Source: Linyphia triangularis (lineage: Eukaryota; Arthropoda; Arachnida; Araneae; Linyphiidae). From it: a DNA stretch of 64,000 nt. The notes beneath the pieces are model-generated. The model made no database searches, was not told the origin of the DNA, and worked only from the letters and a program-made list of their open reading frames with translations. Both the position numbers and the translations under genes were made by a program. The stretch covers positions 10,529,501-10,593,500 of the forward strand of contig OZ021729.1 in NCBI GenBank assembly GCA_963978545.1, given 5' to 3'. The number at the start of each line of letters is the position of its first letter. The first letter of the stretch is position 1. Below are positions 11,723 through 22,917 of this stretch, in pieces.

Positions 11723-13270
11723 ACCCTAATAACCATGTGACGAGTATGTGACGAAAAGCGATATCGCATAGAGATCACGCGATGTCACGGCGATATCACA
11801 CAGGGGTCACATAGTCGTCCAATGTCCGTTTTAGAGGGGGTTTTGCGACGTAACTTTGTGATATCGCTGCGATATCGCTTTTCGTCACATTGTGACATTG
11901 GGGACGAATTTGCGATTTTTGCGATATCGCATTGTGATCTGTATGTGATCTTAGTGATTTTGGCGACATCTATGTGATTTATGTGATCTTCGCAACGAAA
12001 GCTTTGTCACTGCGATATCGCTTTGTGACCTAAATGTGATCTTAGTGATTTTGGCGACATCCGTGTGATTTATGCGATCTTTGCAACGAAAGCTTTGTCA
12101 CTGCGATATCGCTTTGTGACCTAAATGTGATCTTAGTGATTTTGGCGACATCCGTGTGATTTATGCGATTTTCGCAACGAAAGCTTTGTCACTGCGATGT
12201 CACATTGTGACCTAAATGTGATCTTAGTGATTTTGGCGACATCCGCGTGATTTATGCGATCTTCGCAACGAAAGCTTTGTCACTGCGATGTCACATTGTG
12301 ACCTAAATGTGATCTTAGTGATTTTGGCGACATCCGTGTGATTTATGCGATCTTCGCAACGAAAGCTTTGTCACTGCGATATCGCTTTGTGACCTAAATG
12401 TGATCTTAGTGATTTTGGCGACATCCGTGTAATATATGCGATTTTCGCAACGAAAGCTTTGTCGCTGCGATGTCACATTGTGACCTAAATGTGATCTTAG
12501 TGATTTTGGCGACATCCGTGTGATTTATGCGATCTTCGCAACGAAAGCTTTGTCACTGCGATATCGCTTTGTGACCTAAATGTGATCTTAGTGATTTTTG
12601 CGACATCCGTGTGATTTATGCGATCTTCGCAACGAAAGCTTTGTCACTGCGATATCGCTTTGTGACCTAAATGTGATCTTAGTGATTTTGGCGACATCCG
12701 TGTGATTTATGCGATCTTCGCAACGAAAGCTTTGTCACTGCGATATCGCTTTGTGACCTAAATGTGATCTTAGTGATTTTTGCGACATCCGTGTGATTTA
12801 TGCGATTTTCGCAACGAAAGCTTTGTCGCTGCGATGTCACATTGTGACCTAAATGTGATCTTAGTGATTTTGGCGACATCCGTGTGATTTATGCGATTTT
12901 CGCAACGAAAGCTTTGTCGTTGCGATGTCACATTGTGATCTGTATGTGATCTTAGTGATTTTGGCGACATCCGTGTGATTTATGCGATCTTCGCAACGAA
13001 AGCTTTGTCACTGCGATATCGCTTTGTGACCTAAATGTGATCTTAGTGATTTTGGCGACATCCGTGTGATTTATGCGATTTTCGCAACGAAAGCTTTGTT
13101 GCTTAGATGTCACATTGTGATCTGTATGTGATCTTAGTGATTTTGGCGACATCCGTGTGATTTATGCGACTTTCGCAAAGAAAGCTTTGTCGCTGCGATA
13201 TCACATTGTGATCTTAATGATTTTGGCGACATCTATGTGATTTTCACAACAAAAGCCTTGTTCCTGCAAC
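11723..13270 (+). repeat. 91-bp satellite array 1 with outer end CCCTAATAACCAT
   Basis: About 14 units of 91 bp run from about 11946 (GATCTTAGTGATTTTGGCGA ... GCAACGAAAGCTTTGTC ... GATATCGCTTTGTGACC). Unit starts fall at 12038, 12129 and 12220. The outer 220 bp (11723-11945) is made of the same words (GATATCGC, TGTGAC) less regularly and begins CCACCCTAATAACCATGTGA next to element A. The same satellite occurs inverted at 32360-33634. The 66-codon minus-strand frames are by-products of the repeat, because 91 is not a multiple of three. Confidence 0.9.
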
Positions 13271-13373
13271 ATAATTATACAAAAAATTCACAATTAATTT
13301 TTTTTATCAACTACCTATATCTGCTTCAAGTACCTACTCTCACTATGAAGAGGCTCAGTATCTTTTCTTTACG

Positions 13374-13479
13374 TCAAATATTTTCTAATACTATGGTAAT
13401 ATAATTTATACTATCAAGGCCAGTCATTACTTTAATGACTGGCCTTAATGGTATAATCATAGTATTAGAAAATATTTGA
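13374..13479. repeat. Foldback hairpin
   Basis: CAAATATTTTCTAATACTAT is matched in inverse by ATAGTATTAGAAAATATTTG, and AAGGCCAGTCATT by AATGACTGGCCTT around a four-base loop near 13432. A partial echo (GGTATAATAAATTAAAGAAT, then CATTAGAAAATATTTC) follows at 13531. Very stable if transcribed; probably a small transposon relic. Confidence 0.75.
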
Positions 13480-13944
13480 ATATTTTCTAAAAGTATGAAC
13501 TTTTCTAAACTTAATATACATGAACTTAATGGTATAATAAATTAAAGAATCATAGCATTAGAAAATATTTCTTCGTCTTCAACAAGACTTTGGGAAGTAA
13601 AAACTAGTCTCCTATATTAAAAACCAATGAAACAGTTAACTACCTAATTAGCCTTTAACCAAGAGAATTTATCCATTCCAATAGATTTCTCAGCTAAATA
13701 TATACCTTAAAAATAAGACAAAACATGACTAAATCTATTAAAGCACAATGTAATGTATCTCATACATCTCAATTTTTCTTTTAAACAAATTACAATGTTG
13801 TTTTGCCATTTTGTGCAAATCTTCTCCTTTATAAGTTTAGCATAAAAGAAAAATACAAAACTAAAAACAGGTTGAACAAATCAAGCAAAAATGGAAATAT
13901 GCAATTAAAATAAGAGTAAAAACATAAAAAGGTAATAAGTTTAT

Positions 13945-13950
13945 TTTATT
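13945..13950 (-). promoter_or_regulatory. Polyadenylation signal AATAAA
   Basis: On the minus strand AATAAAATAA starts 26 bases downstream of the TAA stop at 13976. This supports the preceding exon being a genuine gene end with a very short 3' UTR. Confidence 0.7.
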
Positions 13951-13975
13951 GAACACAAAGCAAACATATTCTTTG

Positions 13976-14109
13976 TTACACTAAATATTGCAGAATGCTT
14001 TTCTTTTCAGCAAGGTATCTGTCCATCTGACTGCCAGGAATTAAGCCACTTCCTTCAATGTAGCCTATTCTTTCTTCGTGTTTCAAAGCATTAGGTGTAG
14101 GCTTTGGAC
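13976..14109 (-). CDS. Terminal coding exon of an unrecognised gene
   Basis: On the minus strand the acceptor TATTTTCTAG precedes GTCCAAAGCC. One frame is open for 43 codons to TAA, entered with two bases of a split codon, so the previous exon must end after codon base 1. The peptide begins PKPTPNALKHEERIGYIEG and continues SGLIPGSQMDRYLAEKK before ending LQYLV. It is polar and basic/acidic with no membrane segment. Codon use is balanced and composition is richer in G+C than the flanks, unlike the random frames around it. AATAAA follows closely. It resembles the C-terminus of a small conserved protein, but I cannot name the family. It lies inside the proposed 21.9-kb insertion. The block at 19782-19613 could be an upstream exon, but its donor phase does not match. 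Confidence 0.6.
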
Positions 14110-15782
14110 CTAGAAAATAAAAAATAGGTTATTCTTAAATTTTAGTTTAAAATACACCATTTTTAAAATTGCCACTCACAATACAATTTTAAAAATCTAA
14201 TGCAATTATAGCACAAGATGCTAGTTAATAAAAATAAAAACAGAAATTCTGTGCCAACTTTAAGTATTCATAACAAGGTTATAATAGTAATTAAAATGTG
14301 TAATGCCAACATAAATAATTGATAATTACACTCAATTTTGATATTGTTACAAGTGATTATTTACAGCTTCCATCACTGTAATCCATTAATTGCTAAAAAA
14401 TTAATTTGGAATATTATGACTTACTATTTTCTGATTTTTTTATTTTTTTTTAATATTTTCCCCCTTACCTTTGTAAAACTAAAACTGATAAATGGTATAC
14501 CAATTAAAAAGCTAAAACACCTCTGCTTCTGACAAATAGTTTATTTACAATTGCACATATTGCTATCTGTTTGACAAATAATTTATTGTTTTTGGCTTTC
14601 AATGAATATGCAGTAGGAAATATGTTAACTCGATCTGGAAATGATCCTCTTTTCACTTGTGAGACTTAAAACTACAAAAAAAAAAAAAAAAAATTGTTTT
14701 AAAACAGTTTTTAATTTTAAACATTTCCCTCCATTATTTCTTAAAAAATATAACTTATATATTAAAAAAGTTCCATTGAATTGAATAATGGATTCATAAG
14801 ATACAATTTATCACTAGACGACCAGATATCCGAGCCATGCCAAGTTCTGTCTTTCAAATCAAGGTTCAATACATATCTTAGTAAAAGAATACAATACCTA
14901 ACGCTGATATTTATGTTTATCTATGACTCACTCTGATAACAGAGGTTTTATCAGACTAATACTTCCTAATTAGTGGAAAAAAAAATTCCATTTTTAATTA
15001 TTGCTAAAAGATTGACTTGTTACTGAAAGTTGTTACGTCCAACAACCATTTGGGACCTCTAATTCCCCAAAATTGATATTTAAGAACACTATTATTAAAA
15101 GCAATAAATTTGGCAACAGTAAGTGATTTTAAAAAAATAAGGCAATTTGAGGGGCTTCAAACGACTGTTCGAAGAAGATGCCTGCTATACTTTTTGTTAC
15201 TTTTAGAGTTTTGCAACAAAAGATAAAATAAAAAATTATAGAGTGCTTTTATTTTACTATCTAATTGTCTATCATTAGAAATTTTATACAAAAACTAGTT
15301 ATATCACAGAATAACTAGACAACTGTTATAACTAATAATTTCACAATTTAACCTCTGCGATATGTTGTTTCAAACTTTGCTTAAAGTACTTCAGTCCTTA
15401 TATAGAAAAACTAATTTCACTTTCATACATTGACAATAACACACGCATAACATATATGGTCCAATTAGAGAAAGCTAAAAAAAAAAACCATCTTCAGACT
15501 TAACTTTTTCCTTAGTGGCATTATTGTATTTCTTCTAAATCAATTACATTTTATAGAAGATTTATCTGAAGACTACAATTTCTTGAAATTTGAAAGAAAT
15601 GAATGCTGTTATGTTCAATTAGTATTGCAAAATGTTGACAGCAGCCATACTTAACCATCTATGTAACACTGTTCTTGCTTCATGGATTACATAAATATTT
15701 TTAGGTATATATATATTTAGATATACAAACAAAATAAAATGAAAAACGGCAGAAATTTGGAATTTCATCAGGGGGCAACTTT
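14110..15782. other. AT-rich; would be intron of the minus-strand gene
   Basis: No further acceptor/donor-bounded open block is recognised. A-runs occur at 14676-14692 and 15478-15487. The short frame 14338-14532 is hydrophobic low-complexity translation of A/T sequence and is not called. Confidence 0.4.
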
Positions 15783-17650
15783 CAGGGTGTTTAGCAACTT
15801 GGAACTTCAAAAAAAGGGACTAAGGGACCAAAAGTTTGAAAAAAAGGTACTTGTAAAAAAAAAAGGGACTTTTACACAAAATTTGTTTTTATAGCATAGA
15901 AAAAAATGCCTAGTATTCAGTACTTACAATTTAAGGGGTTGAATTAAAAATTATTTGTCCAAGTGTAAACTTTGCACTCCAAACATTCATCTGGAATGCC
16001 TATTAAAAAGAAAAGAATTAATTATTGACTGTATATTACTAAAAAAAACACTGAAAATTATGATTACCACATTTTTAAAATTGTAAACAGACAGAACGCA
16101 AATAACAATTTTGGAGTGCAAATTTCACCTTTGCATCGGATTATTTCAACACATGATTGAACACTAGAATTCTTACGATCTGCAGAAAACCTATATTTAA
16201 CACCAAAAAGTGCTTATTCATTCGAACTAAGAAGAGAGCTACTTAAAAACATGCACGACCATCTTTTTCATTGAGAGTTAAAAACATTCTCTCATTCCAT
16301 CAGGTGGATAACCTTAGAGTTATTCCTCCAACTTTCCCCATTTCACCTTGGCATCATCATGAAACTACAATTTTTAACCCTTTCTCAAATTTTAAAAAGT
16401 CTGAAACCCCTGATACTGTTTTTAAAAGTATCTTTTATGATCATCGTAATAATTTTTCTCATTTCAAATCTATTTTTACTGATGGCTCAAAAAGCCAGGG
16501 CTACGTGGGTTCGGCTGCTGTTAACGACAATGTTACCTTGTCGATAGAGCTACACCCCAGCTGCTCAATTTTTTTCAGCTGAATCCCTGCTCTAGATTGC
16601 TAGCTCTGGATTTTGTTTAAAAAAACTCATATAAAATGTGAATTATTTACACGGATTCTAAGAGCTGTCTAGACGCTCTTGGCAATCCTTTTTCACAAAA
16701 TCATCCATTCATTAGGGAAATTTTAACCCATCATTCCAGACTTTTAAACAAAGGTTTTCAATCTTCTTTTGTTGGATCCCTGGTCACTTGGGTATCATGG
16801 GTAATGAGGGCTCCGATGTTATTGCTCAAGCTGCATCCGGAACTGTGACCAATGTGCTTTATCTTGATGATGCTTTAAAAGTATGTGCAAAGGCTCTCTT
16901 CGGCACATGGCAGGCCATGTGGGACACAGAGCCCACAAACAAACTACGCACTTTGCAGCTTTACCCATGTTCACCTTCTGCTGGCAGAAGATGCACCCAC
17001 ATGTTCCTTGTGTAATATTAATTTTTCAGTTTATCATATTTTAACAGAATGCCCATCTTTTAATGCAATAAGGCAACACCTTTTTAAAACATGTCATCCC
17101 TCATTATCTTCACTGTTAGATTCACCACTTCATACTAACCTTTTTAAATTTTTACAAGCGATTGGTTTTTTTCACCTCATATAATTTATTTATTTTTAAA
17201 AATACTTTATTCAAACTTTAATCCAGATTCTAAAAAATTTTAAACTGGCTATAACCCTTTCTTTTTGAAATAATTTTTAAGGATTACTTGGTTTCGGCGC
17301 AGTATGGCCTTGAAGTTGCTCTTGCGCCAGAAAAAAACTAAACCAAACCGATTACATGACCTTTGACCTTGACGATTCGATATAGAACCAAACCAGTTCT
17401 GTAAACAGCATTCAACCAATCAACGCTGATTCATTGTAACTGGACATGACAGGGATTCCTGGTCTGCTTATCTTTCCTCTTGCGTTCGACAAAGAAGGAA
17501 AAAAGCGAAATGGCGTGTTTTGGTCACATGGTACAAATATATTTTAAAAAAAGGGACTAAAGGGACCAAATGTTAAAAAAAGGGGACAAAAGGGACCAAA
17601 ATGAAAAAAAGGTACTTTAAGGGACTAAGGGACCAATGCTAAACGCCCTG
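15783..17650. mobile_element. Inverted-repeat element (CAGGG termini) split by a LINE fragment
   Basis: Termini CAGGGTGTTTAGCA and TGCTAAACGCCCTG are inverted repeats, and AACTTT stands directly outside both (15777-15782 and 17651-17656), giving a 6-bp target duplication. Just inside each end is a run of GGGACTAAGGGACC-like words (15817-15880 and 17545-17635). The middle is a retrotransposon 3' end (16190-17350). The simplest order is that the CAGGG element inserted first and the LINE later; capture of the LINE piece is the alternative. Confidence 0.7.
16190..17350 (+). pseudogene. Non-LTR retrotransposon 3' end: RNase H domain, zinc knuckle and 3' tail
   Basis: Three RNase H landmarks appear in order across frameshifts: FTDGSKSQGYVGSAAV (about 16470-16520), YTDSKSCLDAL (about 16645-16680) and FCWIPGHLGIMGNEGSD (about 16768-16818, including the HLGIMGNE signature around the catalytic region). 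A C-terminal CX2C...HX4C knuckle, TCSLCNINFSVYHILTECP, follows at about 17005-17060. After the stop comes a 3' tail with the inverted words GGCGCAGTATGG and CTTGCGCCAGAAAAA (17293-17332), a usual style for jockey/I-like LINE ends. Stops and frameshifts make it inactive, and the reverse transcriptase is missing (5' truncation). Clade assignment (jockey/I group) is by motif memory. Confidence 0.8.
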
Positions 17651-18561
17651 AACTTTTTAACCTAGCAGCATATGTACTGGTAATTTTTTATAGCTTTTTT
17701 TTATATCTGGTATAGCTTTGATGTTTTTGATTTTATATTTGTAATTTCATTTTTTTCCTTTTGTTATGTATATATATACACATACATATATATACATATA
17801 TATATATATCTATATGCATATATATACACATATACATACATATATATATATACATATACACATATATGTAATTGTGTTAGGACCATGTCTGTTACTGTTA
17901 CATGTAATTATTAATATTTGTTTTATTAACATTTGTTTTAATGTTATGCGTGCTATTTTTGAAATAAAATTATTTTGAACATTATGTAATGATTTATTTT
18001 TACAGTTAAAAAATACATATACATAATTTTTATTCAAATTTGATTAGTTCAGAGATAAGTAAGAAGCAGATATTATAAGTAATTTTAATTGTGGTTCATT
18101 GGAGCAAAATTAAATTTTTGTACAGAATAATCCTCTGCATATAATAGGAAAGTTTAATTTTTCACAAAATGATATTCTACCTACTAAAAGATGATACATA
18201 GTGTAACAGTAGTTGGAAACTCATAAAGCCAATACTTGGAAAATATTATAGTTTTAACTTTTTCTTTTCATTAAATGAGAGTTTCTATAATGCATATACT
18301 CTTAAACTTTACAGTGTTAATAAAACTAAACACATTCATGTGAAAAAAATATGTGTCAAAACAAGCGCTTAGGAAAGTAGGCAGGATACATTCGCTTCCA
18401 AATTTTTTGTTATCTATTAAAATACAAAAATCAATAATTTGTTTTGCTTAAAATTGCAACTTTAAATGGTATTTTGAATTTGAATTTCATAACTCCTTCC
18501 GAAAAATATGAGCAATATGAATGTGAATATATATGTGAATATGAAAAATATGAGCAATACT
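17651..18561. other. AT-rich stretch with TATATA/CATA microsatellite (17766-17870)
   Basis: A degenerate run of TATATATACATACATA words lies at 17766-17870. The ORFs opened in both directions across it are repeat artefacts. Nothing else recognised. Confidence 0.6.
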
Positions 18562-18895
18562 GTTTTAACATGGGTGTTCCCCATTGTTACCACATGATAG
18601 TGTTCACTTTTACCAATGTTGTTTAAATATGAATCTTCCACATGAGTGTTCAATCTTGATTCTTGCCAATGTTGTTTCAAGACATACTTTCCAGAAAATC
18701 TGTTTCTACAGCACTAGTTCTTGGGCTCAAGAACTATAGTGCTGTAAAAACAGCATTATGGGATGTGTGTCTTGAAACAACATTGGCAAGATTCAATATT
18801 GAACACTCATGTGGAAGATTCATGTTTAAACAACATTGGTAAAAGTGAACACTATCATGTGGTAACAATGGGATGCATCCATGTTGAAACAACAT
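18562..18895. repeat. Large foldback, about 150-bp arms
   Basis: Arms are inverted copies around GGGCTC near 18724: CAAGAACTATAGTGCTG answers CAGCACTAGTTCTTG, TCTTGAAACAACATTGGCAA answers TTGCCAATGTTGTTTCAAGA, ACACTCATGTGGAAGATTCA answers TGAATCTTCCACATGAGTGT, and CACTATCATGTGGTAACAAT answers the opposite arm. Mismatches are scattered. Confidence 0.8.
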
Positions 18896-19190
18896 TGACA
18901 TTCAACGTGGAAACCACATGGGCAAAAATGAACACTCATGTGGAAACAATGTGACAAATCCACGTTGAACCAATATTGACATTCAACATTGAAACCACGT
19001 GGGCAATAGCTAGCATGTGGAAGCAGTGTGATATATCTACGTAGAAACAACGTTGGCACTCAACATTGTATCCACGCTCCTTTAAGTGAACACTTCCGCT
19101 TGAAAACAACGCTGCAGTTCCACGTTGAAACAACATTGTGCATGTTGGTATTTAACGTTGACACCACATTGAAACAACATGGTTGCGTTG
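18880..19190. repeat. Degenerate array of ACGTTGAAAC/ACATTG words
   Basis: Continues from the right arm of the foldback. Words such as CCACGTTGAA, CAACATTG, AACGTGGAAACCACATGGGC and ACATTCAACATTGAAACC recur at irregular spacing on both strands, so it forms many possible short hairpins. It looks like decayed satellite DNA. The apparent 60-77 codon frames on both strands are by-products. Confidence 0.6.
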
Positions 19191-19612
19191 CTTGGGATAT
19201 ATATACATACATAAATACATATAGTAATTTCAAAACAATAAAGAATTTAAATTGAAATATTTTTAGTTAAAAATTAATATTGTGTATGGATAGTCAATGG
19301 AATTGAAGTTAATGATTCAAATATATTTGAATCATAAGCAAATTGAAATTGTCTAGAGTTTTAGTCGAGAGTTTAGTGATTTTATAGACTTTTAGATATA
19401 TAGATTTTATAGACATGTGAATTTATAGAATAGAGACCAGGTAGTCTCTATTCTATAAATTCTATTCGACTATTATGAAAAGAATGTTTTTTATGCACAC
19501 TTTTCCTGCACAAAAATTATAAAATGAGTAAAACTACATGAACAATAATGGCATTTTTCATTTAAAAAATTTTAGCCAGAAAACTAGTTTTGCTATCAAA
19601 AGAGTAATTTAC

Positions 19613-19782
19613 CTGTTGACTATTATAATCGTCTTCAGCTCCATGTTGTCTTTTCATTGTTCTTGCTTTATCCATCTGGTTTAGCAGGTTCTTGTCCCAT
19701 GTCAGATACTTCTCCATGAACCATCAACTAAATTCTCCCCAAAGGTGCTTTTGAGAAACTTTCTCTCAAATATGGCAAGGAC
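19613..19782 (-). pseudogene. Exon-like block with splice sites but a frameshift
   Basis: Read on the minus strand, an acceptor (TAG at the end of TTTTACTATTTTGTAG, or the AG seven bases on) leads to an open frame with FERKFLKSTFGENLVDG. Two bases later in phase a second frame is open, KYLTWDKNLLNQMDKA then RTMKRQHGAEDDYNS, up to a good donor CAG|GTAAAT. Both pieces have protein-like composition, unlike surrounding A/T frames, but neither runs through: the first stops after about 26 codons and the second is preceded by TGA. Either this is a pseudogene exon, or one base is wrong in the assembly. Its donor phase (0) does not fit the exon at 14109-13976, so another exon would be needed between them. 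Function unknown. Confidence 0.45.
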
Positions 19783-21387
19783 CTATTGACTACAAAATAG
19801 TAAAAATTAGGTGACTGATTTTTTGGATAACAGATCATTTATATGATAAAATGTGGTACCAGCATCATAACAGCCATATGAAACCAGGAAAGAATGCTAT
19901 TAAACACAAAACTATAGATATTTTATATCACAGGTTTTACAAATAACCTTACTTAAGAGTAATATTACACTAAAGTAGGTCTGAACCTAAAGTTTAGAAA
20001 AAGTTATACATTTTGAATTGATGATCATTAACACGAGATGAAACATTTTGAATAGTGAATTTTCATCATCGGTCATCACAGCTTCACATGTAGCTCGGAT
20101 ATCAGCAAAGCACTTTTACCAAAATACGATGATTGCTAAGATACATTCAAAAAGGAAATAAGATATATGTTTGAATTAAACTAGAGATGATGTCTTGACT
20201 AAGCTGCAGTATGCTTATCGGATAACAGAAGAAGAGGTAAAATTATGCCTTGTTTAATAAGAAGACACGTAAGACATAATAATGTACAACCTCAAAAAAC
20301 AATTACCATATTTTTTATGGCATCACAATGTAAAAAAAAAAACAATCAAGCTATTTCAATATGTTGCAAAAAGATACTAATCTAAAATTGATTTTAGCAA
20401 TAAGTTTTCTATAATTCAACAAGATGAGGTTTAAAGTACCCACTTGTAACAAAACCAGGTTATATTATATACAGCTTGTATATGCTACTTAGAAAAGGTA
20501 CTTTGCTATGCTATTGTGCTTTATTCTATCCATCATGATAAATAGCAGAGCATTTTTGTAACTTCCTATTAATTGAGGAGACATACCAAGAAAGCATACA
20601 AAATTTTTCATCAACAAATTTCCTGATGGAGCAGGGCAACCTATAAACTGGCATTTTTTTGTGGCCTCTTGAGGGAAGGGAGTAGTAGATGATAGATAGT
20701 TTATGAATTATGATGTTTTTACGGATGCAAATACCTTTGTTAAATATATTATATCGGCGGAATTTGCCAAAAATACGAAAACTAATGTCATTTTTTTTAC
20801 AAAGAAAAAGTAGAAAATGCCTTGAGGAATTGGATAAGATCTGGAATTTAGCGGAGTTTTGGATAAGATCTGTGATGCGCAACCAATTCCACTAATATGG
20901 AGAGTGCATTGTGTCGTATCAGTTTCTTCATAAACCATAAACTGCTTAGTGACTTTTAATTACCCTCAAGGTAAAGTTGTCTATACATCAAAGAAAATGG
21001 AGAGTGATATTGTACAACAAGTAAAAAATAAAGTTATTGTCACATGATGAATATTACCTCAGGAAAGTGGTATGCTGCATATTGGAAAGAATAATCACTA
21101 GTTTATTGGCCGGGCACTTAACGTTAGTCTTAATGAAGACAAATTCTCATACATCTACCAAACTAAGCCATCTAAAAATCAGTTTTAAGAGGCTTAAACC
21201 TTTATTATCCAGCCACACCCCTCAACTGTGTATTACCGCATGATTTTTAACACATTGAATCAAAAGTTTGAAATTTGTAACTGCATATAGTATTTTGTTT
21301 ATTATCTTATTTTTAGTTTACTTTTCATAAATATTTAAGTTTATGTTCTGTGCTTAGTCACCAGATTTATTTGATTGTAGACATATA
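19783..21387. other. Unassigned, AT-rich
   Basis: The longest frame (118 codons, 20526-20882 minus) has no motif I know and overlaps open frames on the opposite strand. A repeated phrase GGATAAGATCTG occurs twice near 20832 and 20861. No reliable exon is called. Confidence 0.4.
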
Positions 21388-21559
21388 CTGTGGGTAAAAA
21401 AAGTCTCAGTACGGAAGCAAAAGTTACAAATAAATTAGCAAAATTTCTACTCTTTTGCTTCATATCTTCAGTAACTACTGAAATTATGTTTAATTTGGTT
21501 CTTTAAAATAAGTTTAAAATAAATGTCTGTTTTTACAAAACGCAGCAAGTATTTGAAAT

Positions 21560-22010
21560 ACTTGGGAGATATTGCTTAAGTCGCACATGGCTTAAAAATT
21601 TATAAAAATATTGAAGGGACATCTCAAACGGTGAGAAATATTATTAAAATAGCAGGTCTGAATGAACTTGCAGCCCGTAAGAATCCTTAAACAAGTACCT
21701 GTAACAGAAAAAAATGCCTTGAGTTTGCAAAAAAGCATGTAAGTTATCAGTTATCTTTCTGTGAATCAGTTCTTTTTAATGATGAATTAAAATTTAATAT
21801 CCAAGGGTCAGATAATCGAGTTATGGTCTGGATAAAACCAAACCAACAAATGTTAATTTAGAATTTATGTGGAACTGTCAAACACAGTGGAGGAGGTGTT
21901 ATAGTATGAGGGTGTATGAGAGCTGTTGGTGTGTCGCAATTTACGTTATGTAGAAGGAAACAAGCATAAATATGTGTATCTTGAAATTCTAACACAAAAT
22001 GTCTTAACCA
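21560..22010 (+). pseudogene. Tc1-like transposase remnant
   Basis: A helix-turn-helix-like stretch comes first (GTSQTVRNIIKIAG, about 21615-21655). Then LEFAKKHVSYQLSFCESVLF leads into NDELKFNIQGSDNRVMVWIK, the region around the first catalytic Asp of Tc1 enzymes. It is followed by KHSGGGVIV, a stop in place of the usual Trp, then GCMRAVGVSQF, the Tc1 glycine-rich block. Stops interrupt several places. The second Asp and the Asp/Glu region (usually WPXXSPDLNPIE) were not found, so the 3' third is lost or replaced. Confidence 0.8.
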
Positions 22011-22261
22011 GTGCACAGAAATTGTCACTTGGGAAATTGTCTTCCATGCTTTTGTTAATTCTTAAGCCAAGTGCGACTTGAGGTGCACTTATTCGCGGAT
22101 TAAATTGAACCTTGCAATAGGATATTTCTTTTATGAAAGCGTTTTAGCTTTGAAGATCTTCTGGATCAAACTCTATCCTCAAAAGTTTGAAGCTCACAGT
22201 GGATTTCAATAATATATATTAAAGATTTCGCCAATTTTTTTCATAGATAATCCATCATTTC

Positions 22262-22530
22262 ATAACTGGGTAAATTCCTAGTTCACATTTATGGGTTGGC
22301 GCACTTTTGAAAAGTTGGCGACAAAGCCAGAATGTCGCCAATTCGGAATTCCAATATGAAAAATTGAGAACCGAACCAGCTCTATGATTTGTGGTATAGA
22401 AAGGTTGAAGCCAAAGCACGTCAATAAAAAAAATGAGGTTGCCAAATTTAGAACTGTATCGCCTACAAAACAGCGCCAAATCGGCTTGGCGATATTTTAA
22501 CGTCAACTAGGAATAGACCCATAACTGAAT
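22262..22530. repeat. Short inverted-repeat insertion inside the Tc1 element
   Basis: TGGGTAAATTCCTAGTTCAC on the left is answered on the right by the inverse of TGGGTCTATTCCTAGTTGAC. The interior carries GTTGGCGACA, GTCGCCAATTC and GCCAAATCGGCTTGGCGATA words. It sits where the 3' part of the transposase should be. Target duplications are not clear. Confidence 0.45.
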
Positions 22531-22917
22531 TACCAACTCACAAATGGATTTAGGAACTCTATTTTAAGACAATCAGCTACAAGCTAAAATTAAACAATTG
22601 CTGCTATCATGTCTTCATAACACTTGCGTACACTTCAGCTTGGAAAATTTATTGCAAATCTGTTATGGAAGACATCAGAATTCATTTTCATATTGCATAC
22701 GGAAACTTTTTTTGCATGGCACTTAGCAATATCTCCTAAATATTTCAATTTAAATACTTGCTGCGTTTTGTAAAAACAGACATTTATTATTAACTTATTT
22801 TAAAGAGTCAAATTAAACATATTTCAATAGTTACTAAAGATATGAAGCTAAAGATTAGAAATAATGCTAATTTATTTGCAACTTTGGCTATCGTACGGAG
22901 ACTTTTTTTACCCACTG

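Larger units (their letters stand above)
21388..22917 (+). mobile_element. Tc1-like DNA transposon, dead, with long terminal inverted repeats
   Basis: Termini CTGTGGGTAAAAAAAGTCTC and its inverse (GAGACTTTTTTTACCCACTG) are flanked by TA on both sides (21386-21387 and 22918-22919). Inverted similarity extends about 200 bp inward: TTCATATCTTCAGTAACTAC, AATGTCTGTTTTTACAAAAC and GCAGCAAGTATTT all have right-hand partners. The 1530-bp length is typical of Tc1/mariner, although a 200-bp TIR is on the long side. The interior holds a broken transposase and a later insertion-like block (22262-22530). Confidence 0.9.

Noticed and set aside
12315..13152. Repeated 66-codon minus-strand frames (MSPKSLRSHLGHNV-like)
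   Set aside because: They are translations of the 91-bp satellite; the period is not a multiple of three, so the frames overlap out of phase and none is a protein repeat.
17766..18037. ORFs in both directions rich in Ile/Tyr/His
   Set aside because: They are translations of the TATA/CATA microsatellite.
20526..20882. 118-codon minus-strand ORF
   Set aside because: No recognisable motif, overlapping frames on the other strand, no splice or promoter context.
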